45,378 nt of DNA from Desulfuromonadales bacterium (lineage in GTDB: Bacteria > Desulfobacterota > JAENJC01): the NCBI GenBank assembly GCA_919902985.1, contig CAKKSC010000043.1, forward strand, positions 1 to 45,378, in the 5' to 3' direction. This document shows, piece after piece, positions 21,551 to 30,746 of the stretch. Each line of letters begins with the position of its first letter. Position 1 is the first letter of the stretch. The position numbers and the translations under genes are program-made. The notes beneath the pieces were generated by a model. That model made no database searches. It had not been told where the DNA came from and saw only the letters and a program-made list of their open reading frames with translations.

Positions 21551-24097
21551 ATGAACAGTTTTACTAAAAGAGGCAGTTGGTCGGTTGTTCTGAGTTTGTT
21601 GTTGATGGCGTCCGCCATTCTCAGCGGGTGCAGTGGTAAAAGTAGCGATGACGCCCCTGCTACTACTACTACTACTACTACCAACAATAACCCCACCGGC
21701 GGAAGCGGTACGGCGCTGCAGATGGCTGAGAAATTGAGCGTTGTTGACGCCAAGTCGACAACAGGTGGCGTTGCTCCGCTCAGGATCCCAAGATACCTTG
21801 CGCCAAGCACTGTCACGGCTGCGGGCACGGATTATGCCAGCGACGAAACGCAGGTCTGGACGTATGAACGCTCCGAAGAGGCGTTCGGCACTATCAATGA
21901 GATACTCTGCATGATAGGGCAGACCCAGTATGATGCGATGGTCAACAAGGGAACCTACAAGGCGATGGTTGACAAGAACCAGTGTTCAACAAAGAATGAC
22001 AGCGCACAGGCCGCTGGGCAGGAATCAACAAACCAGTCCTCCGGCTCCACGGCGCCTGATTATGAGACATGGGTCGTAAACTCCTACAGGGAAACCGACA
22101 CATCGCCCCAGATTATAAGGGCATGGATTACTGAAGAAGGCGGAGGCGGTGGCGGTCCAGGCGGCGGAGGTGAGCCGGGAAAAACAATCCATGCCAAGGT
22201 CACAGTCACCGAGTCTGTAAGCGCAACCAACCCTTACGGCATCTTCACCATGAACTTCAGCGCATATCCGCTTATAGTCGGCAAGACGATGACAACAAGT
22301 GACATCATGTTCAAGGGCATCCTGAAGGCTGAAAAGGATGCGACATCAGGCAAGGTGCTGCTGAAGTTCGCAATGAAGGGCGGGTTTAAAAATGAGACAG
22401 GTGTAGAGTTAATGTCAATGGACGAGCAGACGGTCCTTGACAGGTCGGCCGACGGCTCAACAGGCAGCGGCACAGTATCCCATTCATTTACCAATAACCA
22501 GATGAATGAATCCGATATCGCTAAGTTCGACATTGCCTTTAACGATGCGAATTTCTACAGGAGGGATGCAAACAATACCGCATCCACAGTCTGTCTCGAC
22601 AGGAAAAGCTATAATGAAAGCGCCTGGAGGTACGGTCTCTATGATTCAGCCGGTAAGAGGGTAAACCGTAACTCCGGCTTCCCCATCAAGTATAATGATG
22701 GGACAAAAGACTACTTCGGCTGGGCCGGATACTATGGCCTGTGGCTCCCCGACAATGTTACGATTGTCGATGGGTCAACCGTCAAGAAGCAGGTCTTTTC
22801 ATCCTCAGGGCCGCCAACAGAGACGGATTACACCCTCATCAAAAAGGGCGGCAAACTAAAAAAGCATACCCAAAAGATATTGACCCTGGCTGATGTAAAG
22901 AATATACCTCTCGATTATAATGAGATGAGTCAAACAGGCCCCGGTATTAATTACCGTGTGATATGGAACGGTTCTGCCTTCAACAAAGTTGCACAACAGG
23001 GCGACCAGACCACAAACTGGATGTGGGCGGATATTACACCGGCTCCGTTAGACTTAACTAACCTACAGTGGGGCGAACTCAACTTCTGGTCCCAGTCTTT
23101 GGGCGGACAGGTAAGGGTAAAGCTTGACGGGTGTTCCTTCAATAATACAACATTCAAGACCTCTTGCTCAGCCGGAGCTACCACCGTTGTTGTCTTCTAT
23201 GCTGAGGATATTGTTTATCCCGGCGACACGACTGTTCCGGTTTCACTCCGTTGTTATGACAACTGCCCCAAATACGATGCCACTTCAGGGGTTGTCGGCG
23301 GCGGCTGGGGCGGCGGCGATCCAAATGCTATCACAGTATACAATTATACGTTTGATGCCACTGCTTCCGGCATGGTACTCAAGGACACAGACACCACCCC
23401 TCATGAGCTTATAATGACAAAGACAAGCACTGAGAATCAGTGGGGCTTCATGAGCGGACCTATGTTTGATCCTTCACCGTCTAACCTCGATGCACTTGAC
23501 TGCAACTGGGATGGAGACAACAATACTTCAACTAATCCACAAACCTGTGGTTGGAAGACATGGAGCGTCCTCCCTGAGTTCTACACGTGGGAGACGGGGT
23601 TGAATAACTGGAACCAGTTCACTGCATTGAAGGATGCCAACGGGGTCGTAAAATTTGAAGCGCCTCTCCAGGTGACATACACTCATGCGCAGGCTGATAT
23701 TAATGCAAGAGATCACAAATACAACGGCGCCAAGTTCTACCTAGAATACGCAGGGTTCGGAGACCTGCACGGGATACCGGGCGTCTGTGTGGACGGCGAT
23801 GACGGCGTGCCTATTGACTGCGCCCAGGGCGGAAGCGGGAAGTTCGTCAGGTGGGTGCCGGAGTTCATGATACCGGAGGGCAGTGATGTAACTAACGGAA
23901 CCACCGCAACATACTACATCAAACCGTTGGAAGTGGAACGGAGGATGAAGAAGACCACCTCCGACACCGACTGTTCCGCCAACCTTACCCTTACCAGCTA
24001 CACATTGCCTGACGTATCTCTGTGGGAAGACCCGGCCATCGGTGAGATCCCGACTGTAACAAACGCACCTGCCGTGGTCGGCGGCGTGGTACAGTAG
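21551..24097 (+). CDS. Very large lipoprotein of unknown function
   Basis: 848 residues; GGAGGTG upstream fixes the ATG. The lipobox ILSGC (residues 24-28) is followed by a Thr/Asn tract. Residues about 60-150 are helical with a Cys pair (ILCMIGQTQYDAMVNKGTYK, then KNQC); a GEGGG-type Gly linker lies near 195-210; the rest is beta-rich with several scattered cysteines (CLDRKSYNES, LDGCSFNN, SLRCYDNCP, LDCNWDGD, CGWKTW) that may form disulfides. I recognise no catalytic motif. Repeated WGF/WAGYYGLW aromatic patches suggest an extended, surface-exposed fold. It appears to be transcribed alone: repeats precede it and a strong terminator follows. Confidence 0.8.
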   Translation: MNSFTKRGSWSVVLSLLLMASAILSGCSGKSSDDAPATTTTTTTNNNPTGGSGTALQMAEKLSVVDAKSTTGGVAPLRIPRYLAPSTVTAAGTDYASDETQVWTYERSEEAFGTINEILCMIGQTQYDAMVNKGTYKAMVDKNQCSTKNDSAQAAGQESTNQSSGSTAPDYETWVVNSYRETDTSPQIIRAWITEEGGGGGGPGGGGEPGKTIHAKVTVTESVSATNPYGIFTMNFSAYPLIVGKTMTTSDIMFKGILKAEKDATSGKVLLKFAMKGGFKNETGVELMSMDEQTVLDRSADGSTGSGTVSHSFTNNQMNESDIAKFDIAFNDANFYRRDANNTASTVCLDRKSYNESAWRYGLYDSAGKRVNRNSGFPIKYNDGTKDYFGWAGYYGLWLPDNVTIVDGSTVKKQVFSSSGPPTETDYTLIKKGGKLKKHTQKILTLADVKNIPLDYNEMSQTGPGINYRVIWNGSAFNKVAQQGDQTTNWMWADITPAPLDLTNLQWGELNFWSQSLGGQVRVKLDGCSFNNTTFKTSCSAGATTVVVFYAEDIVYPGDTTVPVSLRCYDNCPKYDATSGVVGGGWGGGDPNAITVYNYTFDATASGMVLKDTDTTPHELIMTKTSTENQWGFMSGPMFDPSPSNLDALDCNWDGDNNTSTNPQTCGWKTWSVLPEFYTWETGLNNWNQFTALKDANGVVKFEAPLQVTYTHAQADINARDHKYNGAKFYLEYAGFGDLHGIPGVCVDGDDGVPIDCAQGGSGKFVRWVPEFMIPEGSDVTNGTTATYYIKPLEVERRMKKTTSDTDCSANLTLTSYTLPDVSLWEDPAIGEIPTVTNAPAVVGGVVQ

Positions 24098-24106
24098 ATT
24101 CATTAT

Positions 24107-24166
24107 GGGGACAGTCCCGGTTCTACGGCGGAATAAGGTCCCGCCCGTAAACATGGGACAGTCCCC
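24107..24166 (+). repeat. 60-bp GGGGACAGTCCC element, copy 1
   Basis: It starts GGGGACAGTCCCGGTTCTAC and ends TGGGACAGTCCCC. A 60-base inverted copy lies at 35577-35636 inside a gene, and half a copy at 39947-39958. Confidence 0.85.
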
Positions 24167-24178
24167 TCTGCGTAATTC

Positions 24179-24208
24179 AAGGCGGGGCATTTGCCCCGCC
24201 TTTTTTTT
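24179..24208 (+). terminator. Rho-independent terminator
   Basis: Stem AAGGCGGGGC/GCCCCGCCTT around 24179-24202 with a short ATTT-type loop and a run of T. It ends the lipoprotein at 21551. Confidence 0.9.
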
Positions 24209-24224
24209 CCTCTGATCTCCCCTC

Positions 24225-24335
24225 TCCCTTGACGGGAGAGGGTCAGGGTGAGGGTGAAAGATCACCAAGCTGGTTCCCCCTCCCCTCAATCCCCTCCCCA
24301 CGGGGCATAAATCCCGCCAGGGGAGGGGAGATATT
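24225..24335. repeat. Two GC-rich dispersed palindromes
   Basis: 24225-24262 (CTCTCCCTTGACGGGAGAGG then GTCAGGGTGAGGG) resembles 41530-41570; 24284-24335 (CCCCTCCCC...CCGCCAGGGGAGGGGAG) resembles the core of 18047-18134. With the 60-bp element and terminator they occupy most of the 373-base gap before gspC; no gene is seen. Confidence 0.75.
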
Positions 24336-24352
24336 CAATGAGCCTGTAAACA

Positions 24353-24381
24353 TTGACATACTCACAATATTTTGATATTTT
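24353..24381 (+). promoter_or_regulatory. Candidate promoter of the gsp operon
   Basis: TTGACA (24353-24358), 17 bases, TATTTT (24376-24381; four of six matches). It lies 90 bases before gspC, downstream of a terminator, and is the only reasonable promoter seen for the twelve-gene cluster. Confidence 0.5.
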
Positions 24382-24470
24382 GACGCATCCTGCATTACAA
24401 CGTCTTGAATCTATACAGGAATAACTCCGGCATTTCGGCCGGCACCAATAAATTAGAGGTTCTTTGAACA

Positions 24471-25244
24471 ATGACTTACAAGGTGTTAGAGAGCGGAATC
24501 AAGACTTCTTTTTTGATCCTTACTGCCTTCATTGCGGCTGACATGATAAATGTCTTTACTGAAGGAGCATTACAGACCCTTCCCTCTTTTACTGCGCCAA
24601 AAAAAATGATAAGGCAGGAGTCGGTTTTACCTGCTTCTCTTCCGGAGACATCTGGGGAGGGGACTTCGTATGTTCCAGAGGGGTTGCCTGTCCTGAAGCT
24701 TATTGGCACCATTATCGGCGCTCATCCTTATGCCGTGATCTTTGACCCGGCAGGCAACAAACAGTACCTTTACAGAATGAAGGATGATATCGGCAACGGC
24801 TGGCTTATCCACATCATAGATAAAAACAGGATAGTTTTAAGAAAAGGCGGCACCGAAGAAGTCCTTGAGGTGAAATTCATAGAGGGAGGCGAGGCAGCAC
24901 AGGGTTTGAAGCCGGCCTCCGCAAAAACAGGACTCCGACTTGATCCAAGGGATGTGGAGGGGGCGCTTTCAGACATGAACACAGTGATGACTCAGGCCAG
25001 GGTAACGCCTAATATTGATGGGGGGAAGACCACCGGGTACAAAATATTCAATATCGCCCCAGGCAGCATATACACCAAGCTCGGGATACAGAATAACGAT
25101 ATAGTGGAAAGGGTCAACGGCGTAGAGATAAACAACCCTGATACGCTTTACAAACTGTTCCAGCAGATAAAAAGCGAAAGAAAGATAACCCTGGATTTCA
25201 ATAGAGGCGGGAGGAGGGAGAGTGTTGCGATCGAAATTCGTTAA
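24471..25244 (+). CDS. gspC: Type II secretion protein GspC with PDZ domain
   Basis: 257 residues. A membrane helix (about 11-28) anchors it in the inner membrane. Residues about 70-140 (LPVLKLIGTIIGAHPYAVIF, YRMKDDIGNGW, IDKNRIVLRKGG) match the periplasmic HR domain that touches GspD. The C-terminus (TGYKIFNIAPGSIYTKLGIQ, NNDIVERVNGVEINNP, LDFNRGGRRESVAIEIR) is a PDZ domain. GspC links the inner-membrane platform to the secretin and takes part in client recognition. GAGGT upstream supports the ATG. It is first in the operon; gspD starts 23 bases before its stop. Confidence 0.93.
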   Translation: MTYKVLESGIKTSFLILTAFIAADMINVFTEGALQTLPSFTAPKKMIRQESVLPASLPETSGEGTSYVPEGLPVLKLIGTIIGAHPYAVIFDPAGNKQYLYRMKDDIGNGWLIHIIDKNRIVLRKGGTEEVLEVKFIEGGEAAQGLKPASAKTGLRLDPRDVEGALSDMNTVMTQARVTPNIDGGKTTGYKIFNIAPGSIYTKLGIQNNDIVERVNGVEINNPDTLYKLFQQIKSERKITLDFNRGGRRESVAIEIR

Positions 25245-26913
25245 GTCAAATTTCAAATTTCAAATTACAAATTTCAAATTGGTGCTCTTCGCATTTTGCA
25301 TTTTACATTTTGCACTTTGCATTCCATCCTTTTCCGAAACAAACCCTCCCAAGGCCGTTAAGGTGGATTTCAAGGAGGTGGAGCTTCCTGTATTCATACG
25401 TCTTGTGAGTGATGTAACAGGAAAGAACTTTACATTCGACGAAAAGGTGACTGGAAAAGTTACTGTCATTTCTCCGAAAGAGGTCTCTGTAGATGAGCTT
25501 TATCAGCTCTTTATCTCGGTTTTACAGTTTAAAGGTTTCACCACAGTCCCTTCAGACAACGTTACACAGATAATTCCACTGAGCGATGCAAAGCAGAACT
25601 GGACTCAGGTACTCACAGAAGAAAAAGGAGAAGGCTTTGTGACAAGGCTTATGCCCCTTGCATACCTTAACGCAAATGAAGGAGTCCGCGTGCTGACCCC
25701 TTTGATCTCACGAAACGGGGTCATAAATGCATACATCCAGACAAACACCATCATCCTGACCGACACAGCCATGAACGCTGAAAGGCTTGTAGCCCTTCTT
25801 ACCGCCCTTGATAAGGAGGCCCCGCCGGGGAAAGGGAAGATCAACGTATACCCTCTGGAAAACGCAGAGGCGGAAGATGTCTCAAAAACGCTGACAGCAT
25901 TGTTCTCAAGGCTTCAACCCGGCCAGCAGCCGGGGGGGAGCATGGGGCTTACCGGTCCTGTAAATATTTCAGCAGACAAGGCCACAAACTCCCTGGTGAT
26001 AACGTCTGCCCCGGAGGACTATGACTCCGTCAGGGAGGTCATAGGAAAGCTCGACCTGAGGCGCAGGCAGGTATATGTGGAAGCGGCCATTATGGAGATA
26101 TCCCTTTCAAAGATGAAGGAGATGGGGGTTGAGTTCAGGGCGACCGAACTGCCTGAAGCCGGAAAGATAACCGGTTTCGGAGGTACCAACTTTGGCGGCA
26201 TGGGCGCTGCTGTCTCAGGGCCTGCCGGAATGGCCGACCTGTCAGGAATGGCAGCCGGTGTGGTGCAGGGGACGATTACTTTCAGAGGCACCGAGTATAT
26301 GAACGTAGGCGCTCTTGTGAGGGCATTGCAGACAGGAGGGGACGTCAACGTCCTGTCAACGCCGCATCTCCTGACTACCGACAACCAGAAGGCTGAGATA
26401 GTTGTTGGTGAAAACGTCCCGTTTGTCACAGGACAGAGCCAGACAGCAGGGGGGAACGTCCTTACCACCATAGAGAGAAAGGACATAGGTATAACCCTTA
26501 GACTCACCCCGAGGGTCAGCGAAGGGGAGTTCGTCAAGCTGGACATATATCAGGAGATATCTTCCCTCACGGATTCTGCCGTTTTTGATCCAAACAAGGT
26601 CGGGCCTGTTGTAAATAAAAGATATGCCAGCACAACAGTAGTGGCAAAGGATGGCGAGACTATAGCCATAGGAGGCCTGCTCCGCGACAACGAGGTGAAG
26701 ATCGTGAGAAAGGTCCCTCTCCTGGGAGATATCCCCATACTCGGGTGGCTGTTCCGGTACCAGAGGAAGCAGGTGGAGAAGACCAACCTCCTGATATTCA
26801 TAACTCCCACCATAGTAAAGGGTAATGCCTTGAACGACATAACAGCAAAGAAGAAAAACGAAATGGACAAGTCAAAAGAAGAGATGGACGGGAAGAAAAA
26901 AAGTGAAAAGTGA
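25222..26913 (+). CDS. gspD: Type II secretion secretin GspD
   Basis: 563 residues from a GTG preceded by GGAGGGAG. The signal peptide core (LVLFAFCILHFALCI) is encoded by heptamers. N-terminal N0 domain (about 45-115), then N1/N2 repeats (TRLMPLAYLNANEGVRVL, NVYPLENAEAEDVSKTL), then the secretin barrel: VYVEAAIMEIS, VNVLSTPHLLTTDNQKAEIVVGENVPF, RLTPRVSEGEFVKLDIYQEIS and VPLLGDIPILGWLF, all hallmark GspD motifs. It is somewhat shorter than the 650-700 residues of enterobacterial GspD, so it may have one N domain fewer. The tail is lysine-rich. It forms the outer-membrane channel. Confidence 0.97.
   Translation: MLRSKFVKSNFKFQITNFKLVLFAFCILHFALCIPSFSETNPPKAVKVDFKEVELPVFIRLVSDVTGKNFTFDEKVTGKVTVISPKEVSVDELYQLFISVLQFKGFTTVPSDNVTQIIPLSDAKQNWTQVLTEEKGEGFVTRLMPLAYLNANEGVRVLTPLISRNGVINAYIQTNTIILTDTAMNAERLVALLTALDKEAPPGKGKINVYPLENAEAEDVSKTLTALFSRLQPGQQPGGSMGLTGPVNISADKATNSLVITSAPEDYDSVREVIGKLDLRRRQVYVEAAIMEISLSKMKEMGVEFRATELPEAGKITGFGGTNFGGMGAAVSGPAGMADLSGMAAGVVQGTITFRGTEYMNVGALVRALQTGGDVNVLSTPHLLTTDNQKAEIVVGENVPFVTGQSQTAGGNVLTTIERKDIGITLRLTPRVSEGEFVKLDIYQEISSLTDSAVFDPNKVGPVVNKRYASTTVVAKDGETIAIGGLLRDNEVKIVRKVPLLGDIPILGWLFRYQRKQVEKTNLLIFITPTIVKGNALNDITAKKKNEMDKSKEEMDGKKKSEK
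25247..25318 (+). repeat. Two heptamer tracts in the gspD signal region
   Basis: CAAATTT-type x5 (25247-25281) followed by GCATTTT-type x4 (25291-25318). Both are translated: the first gives FKFQITNFK, the second the hydrophobic signal core. Confidence 0.88.
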
Positions 26914-26941
26914 GAGGTGAGGAGTAACGTTTTTTTAAACT

Positions 26942-28444
26942 ATGGAACTATCAGATATAGACAGCAGCCTTATAAGACACCTCCCATTTTCTTACGCCAA
27001 GAGGTTTTTCCTTTTACCTGTAAGAAAGGAGGATGGCGCAGTTATCGTCGCCTCATCCCGTCCTGATGAGTTCCAGCCTATTGACGACCTGAGGCACCTG
27101 CTGAACTCCCCTGTCAGGCCTGTATTCATGGAAGAGAAGGCCCTGCTTGACCTGATAAACAGGGTTTATCACGAGGCAGCCAACAGCGAAGAAGGGACAA
27201 TGGTGATTGAGGATGCCTCAGAGGTCGAAGAGACGAGGGACCTCCTCGAATCAGACGACGAGGCCCCTGTGGTCCGGCTTGTAAATGCCCTCCTCTCTAA
27301 AGGCCTGCAGAAGAGGGCCAGCGACATACATTTCGAGCCGTTCGAGAAGGATGCGAGGGTCAGGCTCAGGGTTGACGGGATACTGCACGACATCCAGACG
27401 ATACAAAAGGGGCTCTATCCATCCGTGGTGTCGAGGGTGAAGGTCATAGCAGGGATGAACGTTGCGGAGAAGAGACTCCCGCAGGACGGAGGGATACGGG
27501 TCAGGATAGCAGGCAAGGACGTTGATATAAGGGCCTCAACAATACCCACATCTTCAGGGGAGAGGGTGGTACTCAGGCTCCTTGACAGGGAACGGGTGCT
27601 GATAGGACTGGAAGATCTTGGTCTGCAAGCTGAAATGCTTGATGGTTATGGAAGGATGCTGGCCAAGTCCCACGGGATCATCCTCATCACCGGGCCGACC
27701 GGGAGCGGGAAGACCACGACCCTTTACGCATCCCTTGCATCAATAAACTCATCGGAGAAAAATGTCCTTACAGTAGAGGACCCTATAGAATACCAGTTGA
27801 AAGGGATCGGTCAGATGCAGGTGAACCCCAAGGTGGGACTGACCTTTGCAAAAGGGCTCAGACATATCCTTAGACAGGACCCCGACATAATCATGGTTGG
27901 CGAGATAAGGGACAGGGAGACGGCGGAGATGGCAATTCAGTCAGCCCTTACAGGGCATCTTGTCCTCTCAACGCTTCACACCAACGACTCTGCAAGCGCT
28001 GTTACAAGGCTTGTGGACATGGGAATAGAGCCTTTTCTCGTTTCTTCGTCCCTCATAGCGGTCATGGCCCAGAGGCTTGTCAGGGTATTATGCCCAAGTT
28101 GTAAGGAGGCTTATGAACCGACTGAAGATGAACTGGCGCTGTTAGGAATCACCCCCCCCTTCCCCCCCTTAATAAGGGGGGGCGCAGGGGGGGTGGTCTT
28201 TTACAAAAAGGCCGGCTGTAGTGAGTGTCTTGGCACAGGGTATCTCGGCAGGAAAGGTATCTACGAACTCCTTGAGGTAGACGACGACATCCGCAAGGTC
28301 ATTCTCAATGGAGGCGATTCCATGACCATCAGGACAGAGGCCGATAAAAAAGGGATGAAGGGGATGATGGCAGACGGAGCCGATAAGATCATGCGGGGGA
28401 TAACATCGGTTGAAGAGGTGTTGAGGGTAACGCAGGAGGAGTGA
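26942..28444 (+). CDS. gspE: Type II secretion ATPase GspE
   Basis: 500 residues. N-terminal N1E domain, then the catalytic core: Walker A GPTGSGKTTTL near residues 251-261, Asp box and Walker B (ILRQDPDIIMVGEIRDRETA), His box (GHLVLSTLHTND), and the zinc-binding tetracysteine motif CPSC...CSEC near 383-425. It hydrolyses ATP to drive pseudopilus assembly at the inner membrane. Between the two cysteine pairs there is an extra stretch (TPPFPPLIRGGAGGV) encoded by a dispersed palindrome at 28152-28193; the frame is kept. The start is the ATG at 26942 with little ribosome-site evidence. Confidence 0.97.
   Translation: MELSDIDSSLIRHLPFSYAKRFFLLPVRKEDGAVIVASSRPDEFQPIDDLRHLLNSPVRPVFMEEKALLDLINRVYHEAANSEEGTMVIEDASEVEETRDLLESDDEAPVVRLVNALLSKGLQKRASDIHFEPFEKDARVRLRVDGILHDIQTIQKGLYPSVVSRVKVIAGMNVAEKRLPQDGGIRVRIAGKDVDIRASTIPTSSGERVVLRLLDRERVLIGLEDLGLQAEMLDGYGRMLAKSHGIILITGPTGSGKTTTLYASLASINSSEKNVLTVEDPIEYQLKGIGQMQVNPKVGLTFAKGLRHILRQDPDIIMVGEIRDRETAEMAIQSALTGHLVLSTLHTNDSASAVTRLVDMGIEPFLVSSSLIAVMAQRLVRVLCPSCKEAYEPTEDELALLGITPPFPPLIRGGAGGVVFYKKAGCSECLGTGYLGRKGIYELLEVDDDIRKVILNGGDSMTIRTEADKKGMKGMMADGADKIMRGITSVEEVLRVTQEE
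28152..28193. repeat. C/G-run palindrome inserted in gspE
   Basis: Runs of C around a CTTAATAAG centre then runs of G. The same element type is at 41274-41322 inside the YHS gene. It encodes a PPFPPLIRGGAGG-type stretch in the zinc-finger loop of GspE, absent from usual GspE proteins. Confidence 0.88.
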
Positions 28445-28536
28445 AAGGCAGTTAAGAGTTAAGACTTAAATGCGAAGCAAATAATGTTTCTACTGAGCCT
28501 TTTGCATATCACTATTCACTGTTTACCGGTTTAATT

Positions 28537-29754
28537 ATGCCTTTATACAAATACACAGGTCTTAGTCCGGCAGGGAAGACGGTATCCGGCGTCATAGATG
28601 CCGAGGACCCGACAAACGCGAGGCTTTCCCTTAAAGGGAAAGAGATTTTCCTTACCGGACCTCTCACTGAAAGCTATAAAGAGCAGGCAACCATAAGCGG
28701 AAGATTGAGATGGGAAGGCAGAACGGGGTTGAAGGAGTTATCCTCCTTTACCTATCAGCTCAAGGTATTGCTTGCTTCCGGCCTCCCAATGGTTGACGCG
28801 CTCACTGTACTCGTAGATGAAGAAAAAAACAACAGGCTCAAGGCGGTCCTGGCCTCTGTCAGGGATGGGGTAAAAGAAGGAAAAAGCGTTGCGGCAGCTT
28901 TATCTCTCCATCCCGATGTCTTCAACGACCTCTATATTAACATGGTGGCTGCAGGAGATGCGGGTGGAATGCTGGAGGATGCCCTGGGGCACCTCTCAGG
29001 GCATCTGGGAATGCAGGAGAAGGTATCTGCAAGGGTACGGGCGGCCATGACATACCCGATCTTCATGGCCCTGATAGGCTTAATTATACTCTTTTATTTA
29101 TTAACGTCTGTTGTCCCGAAGGTCGTTACAGTGTTTCAGGATGTAGGGAAGGCCCTGCCAATCCCGACCCTTTTACTTATTGGAGTATCAGGATTCCTTT
29201 CAGATTACTGGCCTGTAGTCCTGTTGGTGTTGGCAGCAATCTCGTATGCAGGTTACAGATTTTCAAAGACCGATAAAGGAAGAGAAGTGATTGAAAAGTT
29301 CTTTGACAGCCTCCCTTTTATAGGAGGGACCCTTCACTCCATGTACATGGCCCGCTTTGGCCGTACAATGGAGGCCCTGTTAAAGGGCGGGGTATCCCTT
29401 TCAAGGGCGCTGGAAATAACCGCGAAGGCGGCAGGACATACTGAGATGAAGAAGGCGTTGTCCCTGGCTGAAAAGGCTATCCTTGAGGGAAAGAGCCTTA
29501 ATCAGTCCCTCAGGGGGTCGGAGCTTTTTCCGCAGAGCGTTATCAGCCTTATTAGTGTCGGGGAGGCTGGCGGAAACCTTGAGGACATCTTTGCAAGGAT
29601 AGGAGATGCCAAGGAGAAGGAGCTGGACAGCAGTCTTGACACTCTCCTGACCCTCCTGGAGCCAATGATGATACTGATTATGGGGTTTGTGATCGGGTTT
29701 ATTGTACTGGCGATACTGTTGCCGATATTTGAAATGAGCCAGATGACTTTTTAA
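28537..29754 (+). CDS. gspF: Type II secretion platform protein GspF
   Basis: 405 residues. N-terminal MPLYKYTGLSPAGKTVSGVID is the standard GspF/PilC opening. It has two homologous cytoplasmic domains (about 70-170 and 270-375) with GLPMVDALTVLVDEE and GVSLSRALEITAKAA motifs, and membrane helices near 170-195, 220-240 and 378-400. It is the polytopic inner-membrane core that binds GspE and GspL. The 92-base gap before it contains short repeat debris (ATGTTTCTAC like a REP end, TGAGCCTTTTGCA like a MITE end). There is no strong ribosome site before the ATG. Confidence 0.95.
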   Translation: MPLYKYTGLSPAGKTVSGVIDAEDPTNARLSLKGKEIFLTGPLTESYKEQATISGRLRWEGRTGLKELSSFTYQLKVLLASGLPMVDALTVLVDEEKNNRLKAVLASVRDGVKEGKSVAAALSLHPDVFNDLYINMVAAGDAGGMLEDALGHLSGHLGMQEKVSARVRAAMTYPIFMALIGLIILFYLLTSVVPKVVTVFQDVGKALPIPTLLLIGVSGFLSDYWPVVLLVLAAISYAGYRFSKTDKGREVIEKFFDSLPFIGGTLHSMYMARFGRTMEALLKGGVSLSRALEITAKAAGHTEMKKALSLAEKAILEGKSLNQSLRGSELFPQSVISLISVGEAGGNLEDIFARIGDAKEKELDSSLDTLLTLLEPMMILIMGFVIGFIVLAILLPIFEMSQMTF

Positions 29755-29767
29755 GCGGAGGCTATAA

Positions 29768-30232
29768 TTGATAATAAAAACAAATAAGAAAAACGATTCA
29801 CGGTTCACGGTTCACGGTTCACGTGGTTTCACCCTCATCGAGGTCATGGTTGTAGTCGTTATCCTTGGTATCCTGGCGGCGATTATAGTTCCGAGGATAA
29901 TGGGAAGACCTGAGGAGGCGAAGAGGACAAAGGCCGCTGTTGATATTAAGGGCGTTGAACAGGCCCTTAACCTCTACAAGCTCGACAATGGCATGTATCC
30001 GAACACCGAGCAGGGTCTTGAGGCCCTTGTTAATAAACCGGAAACAGCGCCTGTTCCAAACAAGTGGAAGGAAGGCGGCTATCTTTCCAAGGTCCCTTTG
30101 GACCCCTGGGGAAGGCCATACCAGTATCTTTCGCCTGGTGATCATGGCGACTTTGACCTCTACTCTCATGGAGCAGACGGAGAACCAGGCGGGGAAGGAA
30201 AGGATGCAGATGTGGAGAGCTGGAATCTTTAA
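29768..30232 (+). CDS. gspG: Major pseudopilin GspG
   Basis: 154 residues with a TTG start, chosen because GGAGGC lies five bases upstream. The leader (20 residues, basic) contains FTVHGSR, encoded by TTCACGG heptamers, and ends at the prepilin site RG|FTLIEVMVVVVILGILAA. The rest matches GspG: MGRPEEAKRTKAAVDIKGVE, LDNGMYPNTEQGLEALV, and the Ca-binding C-terminal loop (PGDHGDFDLYSHGADGEPGG). It forms the main pseudopilus fibre. The prepilin peptidase (GspO/PilD) is not in this window. Confidence 0.97.
   Translation: MIIKTNKKNDSRFTVHGSRGFTLIEVMVVVVILGILAAIIVPRIMGRPEEAKRTKAAVDIKGVEQALNLYKLDNGMYPNTEQGLEALVNKPETAPVPNKWKEGGYLSKVPLDPWGRPYQYLSPGDHGDFDLYSHGADGEPGGEGKDADVESWNL
29797..29824 (+). repeat. 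TTCACGG heptamers in the gspG leader
   Basis: TTCACGG x3 then TTCACGT. It encodes the residues just before the prepilin cleavage site. The same family is at 36534 and 41106. Confidence 0.9.
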
Positions 30233-30746
30233 ATCAACGAGGAGCAAGGAGTTAGGAGTAAGAAGTAAGAACTTAAACTCCTTGCCCCTCGCCCCTTGCT
30301 CCTTGCTTGAAAAGGGTTTCACATTAATCGAGCTTCTTGTTACCCTCTCAATCCTTTCAATCACCCTTTCTTTTGTTATCCCAAGGATCATGGGGAGGGA
30401 AGAGGCTGAACTGAAGAGCGCTGCGAGGAAGCTGTTATACACGGTAAGGAGGTTTTCGGACGAGGCAGTCTTCAAAAAGGAAAGACGGGTGCTTAACGTG
30501 GATATAGATAATAACGAGTATAGAAAAGGAGATGACGGCAAGAGGACTCAACTCCCTTCAGGGATATCTATAGACCATCTCCAGATTGGAAAGGAAGAGA
30601 TAAAAAAGGGGACGGCCTCCATAACCATCTTCCCGTCCGGTTTCAGGGATGAGGCAATGATACATCTGACAGGGAAAGAAAAAGGTAAAGGATATACCGT
30701 TGTCATTCCGGCCCTGGGGGAAAGATTTGAGATACGTGAAGACTAA
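30210..30746 (+). CDS. gspH: Minor pseudopilin GspH
   Basis: 178 residues from ATG 30210 (ATG 30204 is also possible), behind AAGGAAAGG inside the end of gspG. The leader is unusually long (about 34 residues) and is made of inverted heptamer blocks: GAGCAAG-type units, then CTTGCTC-type units (about 30240-30308). The prepilin motif is KG|FTLIELLVTLSILSITLS, followed by a GspH-like body (SAARKLLYTVRRFSDEAVF, NVDIDNNEYR). A minor pseudopilin at the fibre tip. Confidence 0.88.
   Translation: MWRAGIFKSTRSKELGVRSKNLNSLPLAPCSLLEKGFTLIELLVTLSILSITLSFVIPRIMGREEAELKSAARKLLYTVRRFSDEAVFKKERRVLNVDIDNNEYRKGDDGKRTQLPSGISIDHLQIGKEEIKKGTASITIFPSGFRDEAMIHLTGKEKGKGYTVVIPALGERFEIRED

Noticed and set aside
23741-24301. 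186-codon minus-strand frame across the end of the lipoprotein at 21551
   Set aside because: It crosses a terminator and dispersed palindromes, including translated repeat text, with no domain.
28484-28505. A REP end (ATGTTTCTAC) and MITE end (TGAGCCTTTTGCA) before gspF
   Set aside because: Too short and incomplete to call; noted only as possible debris.
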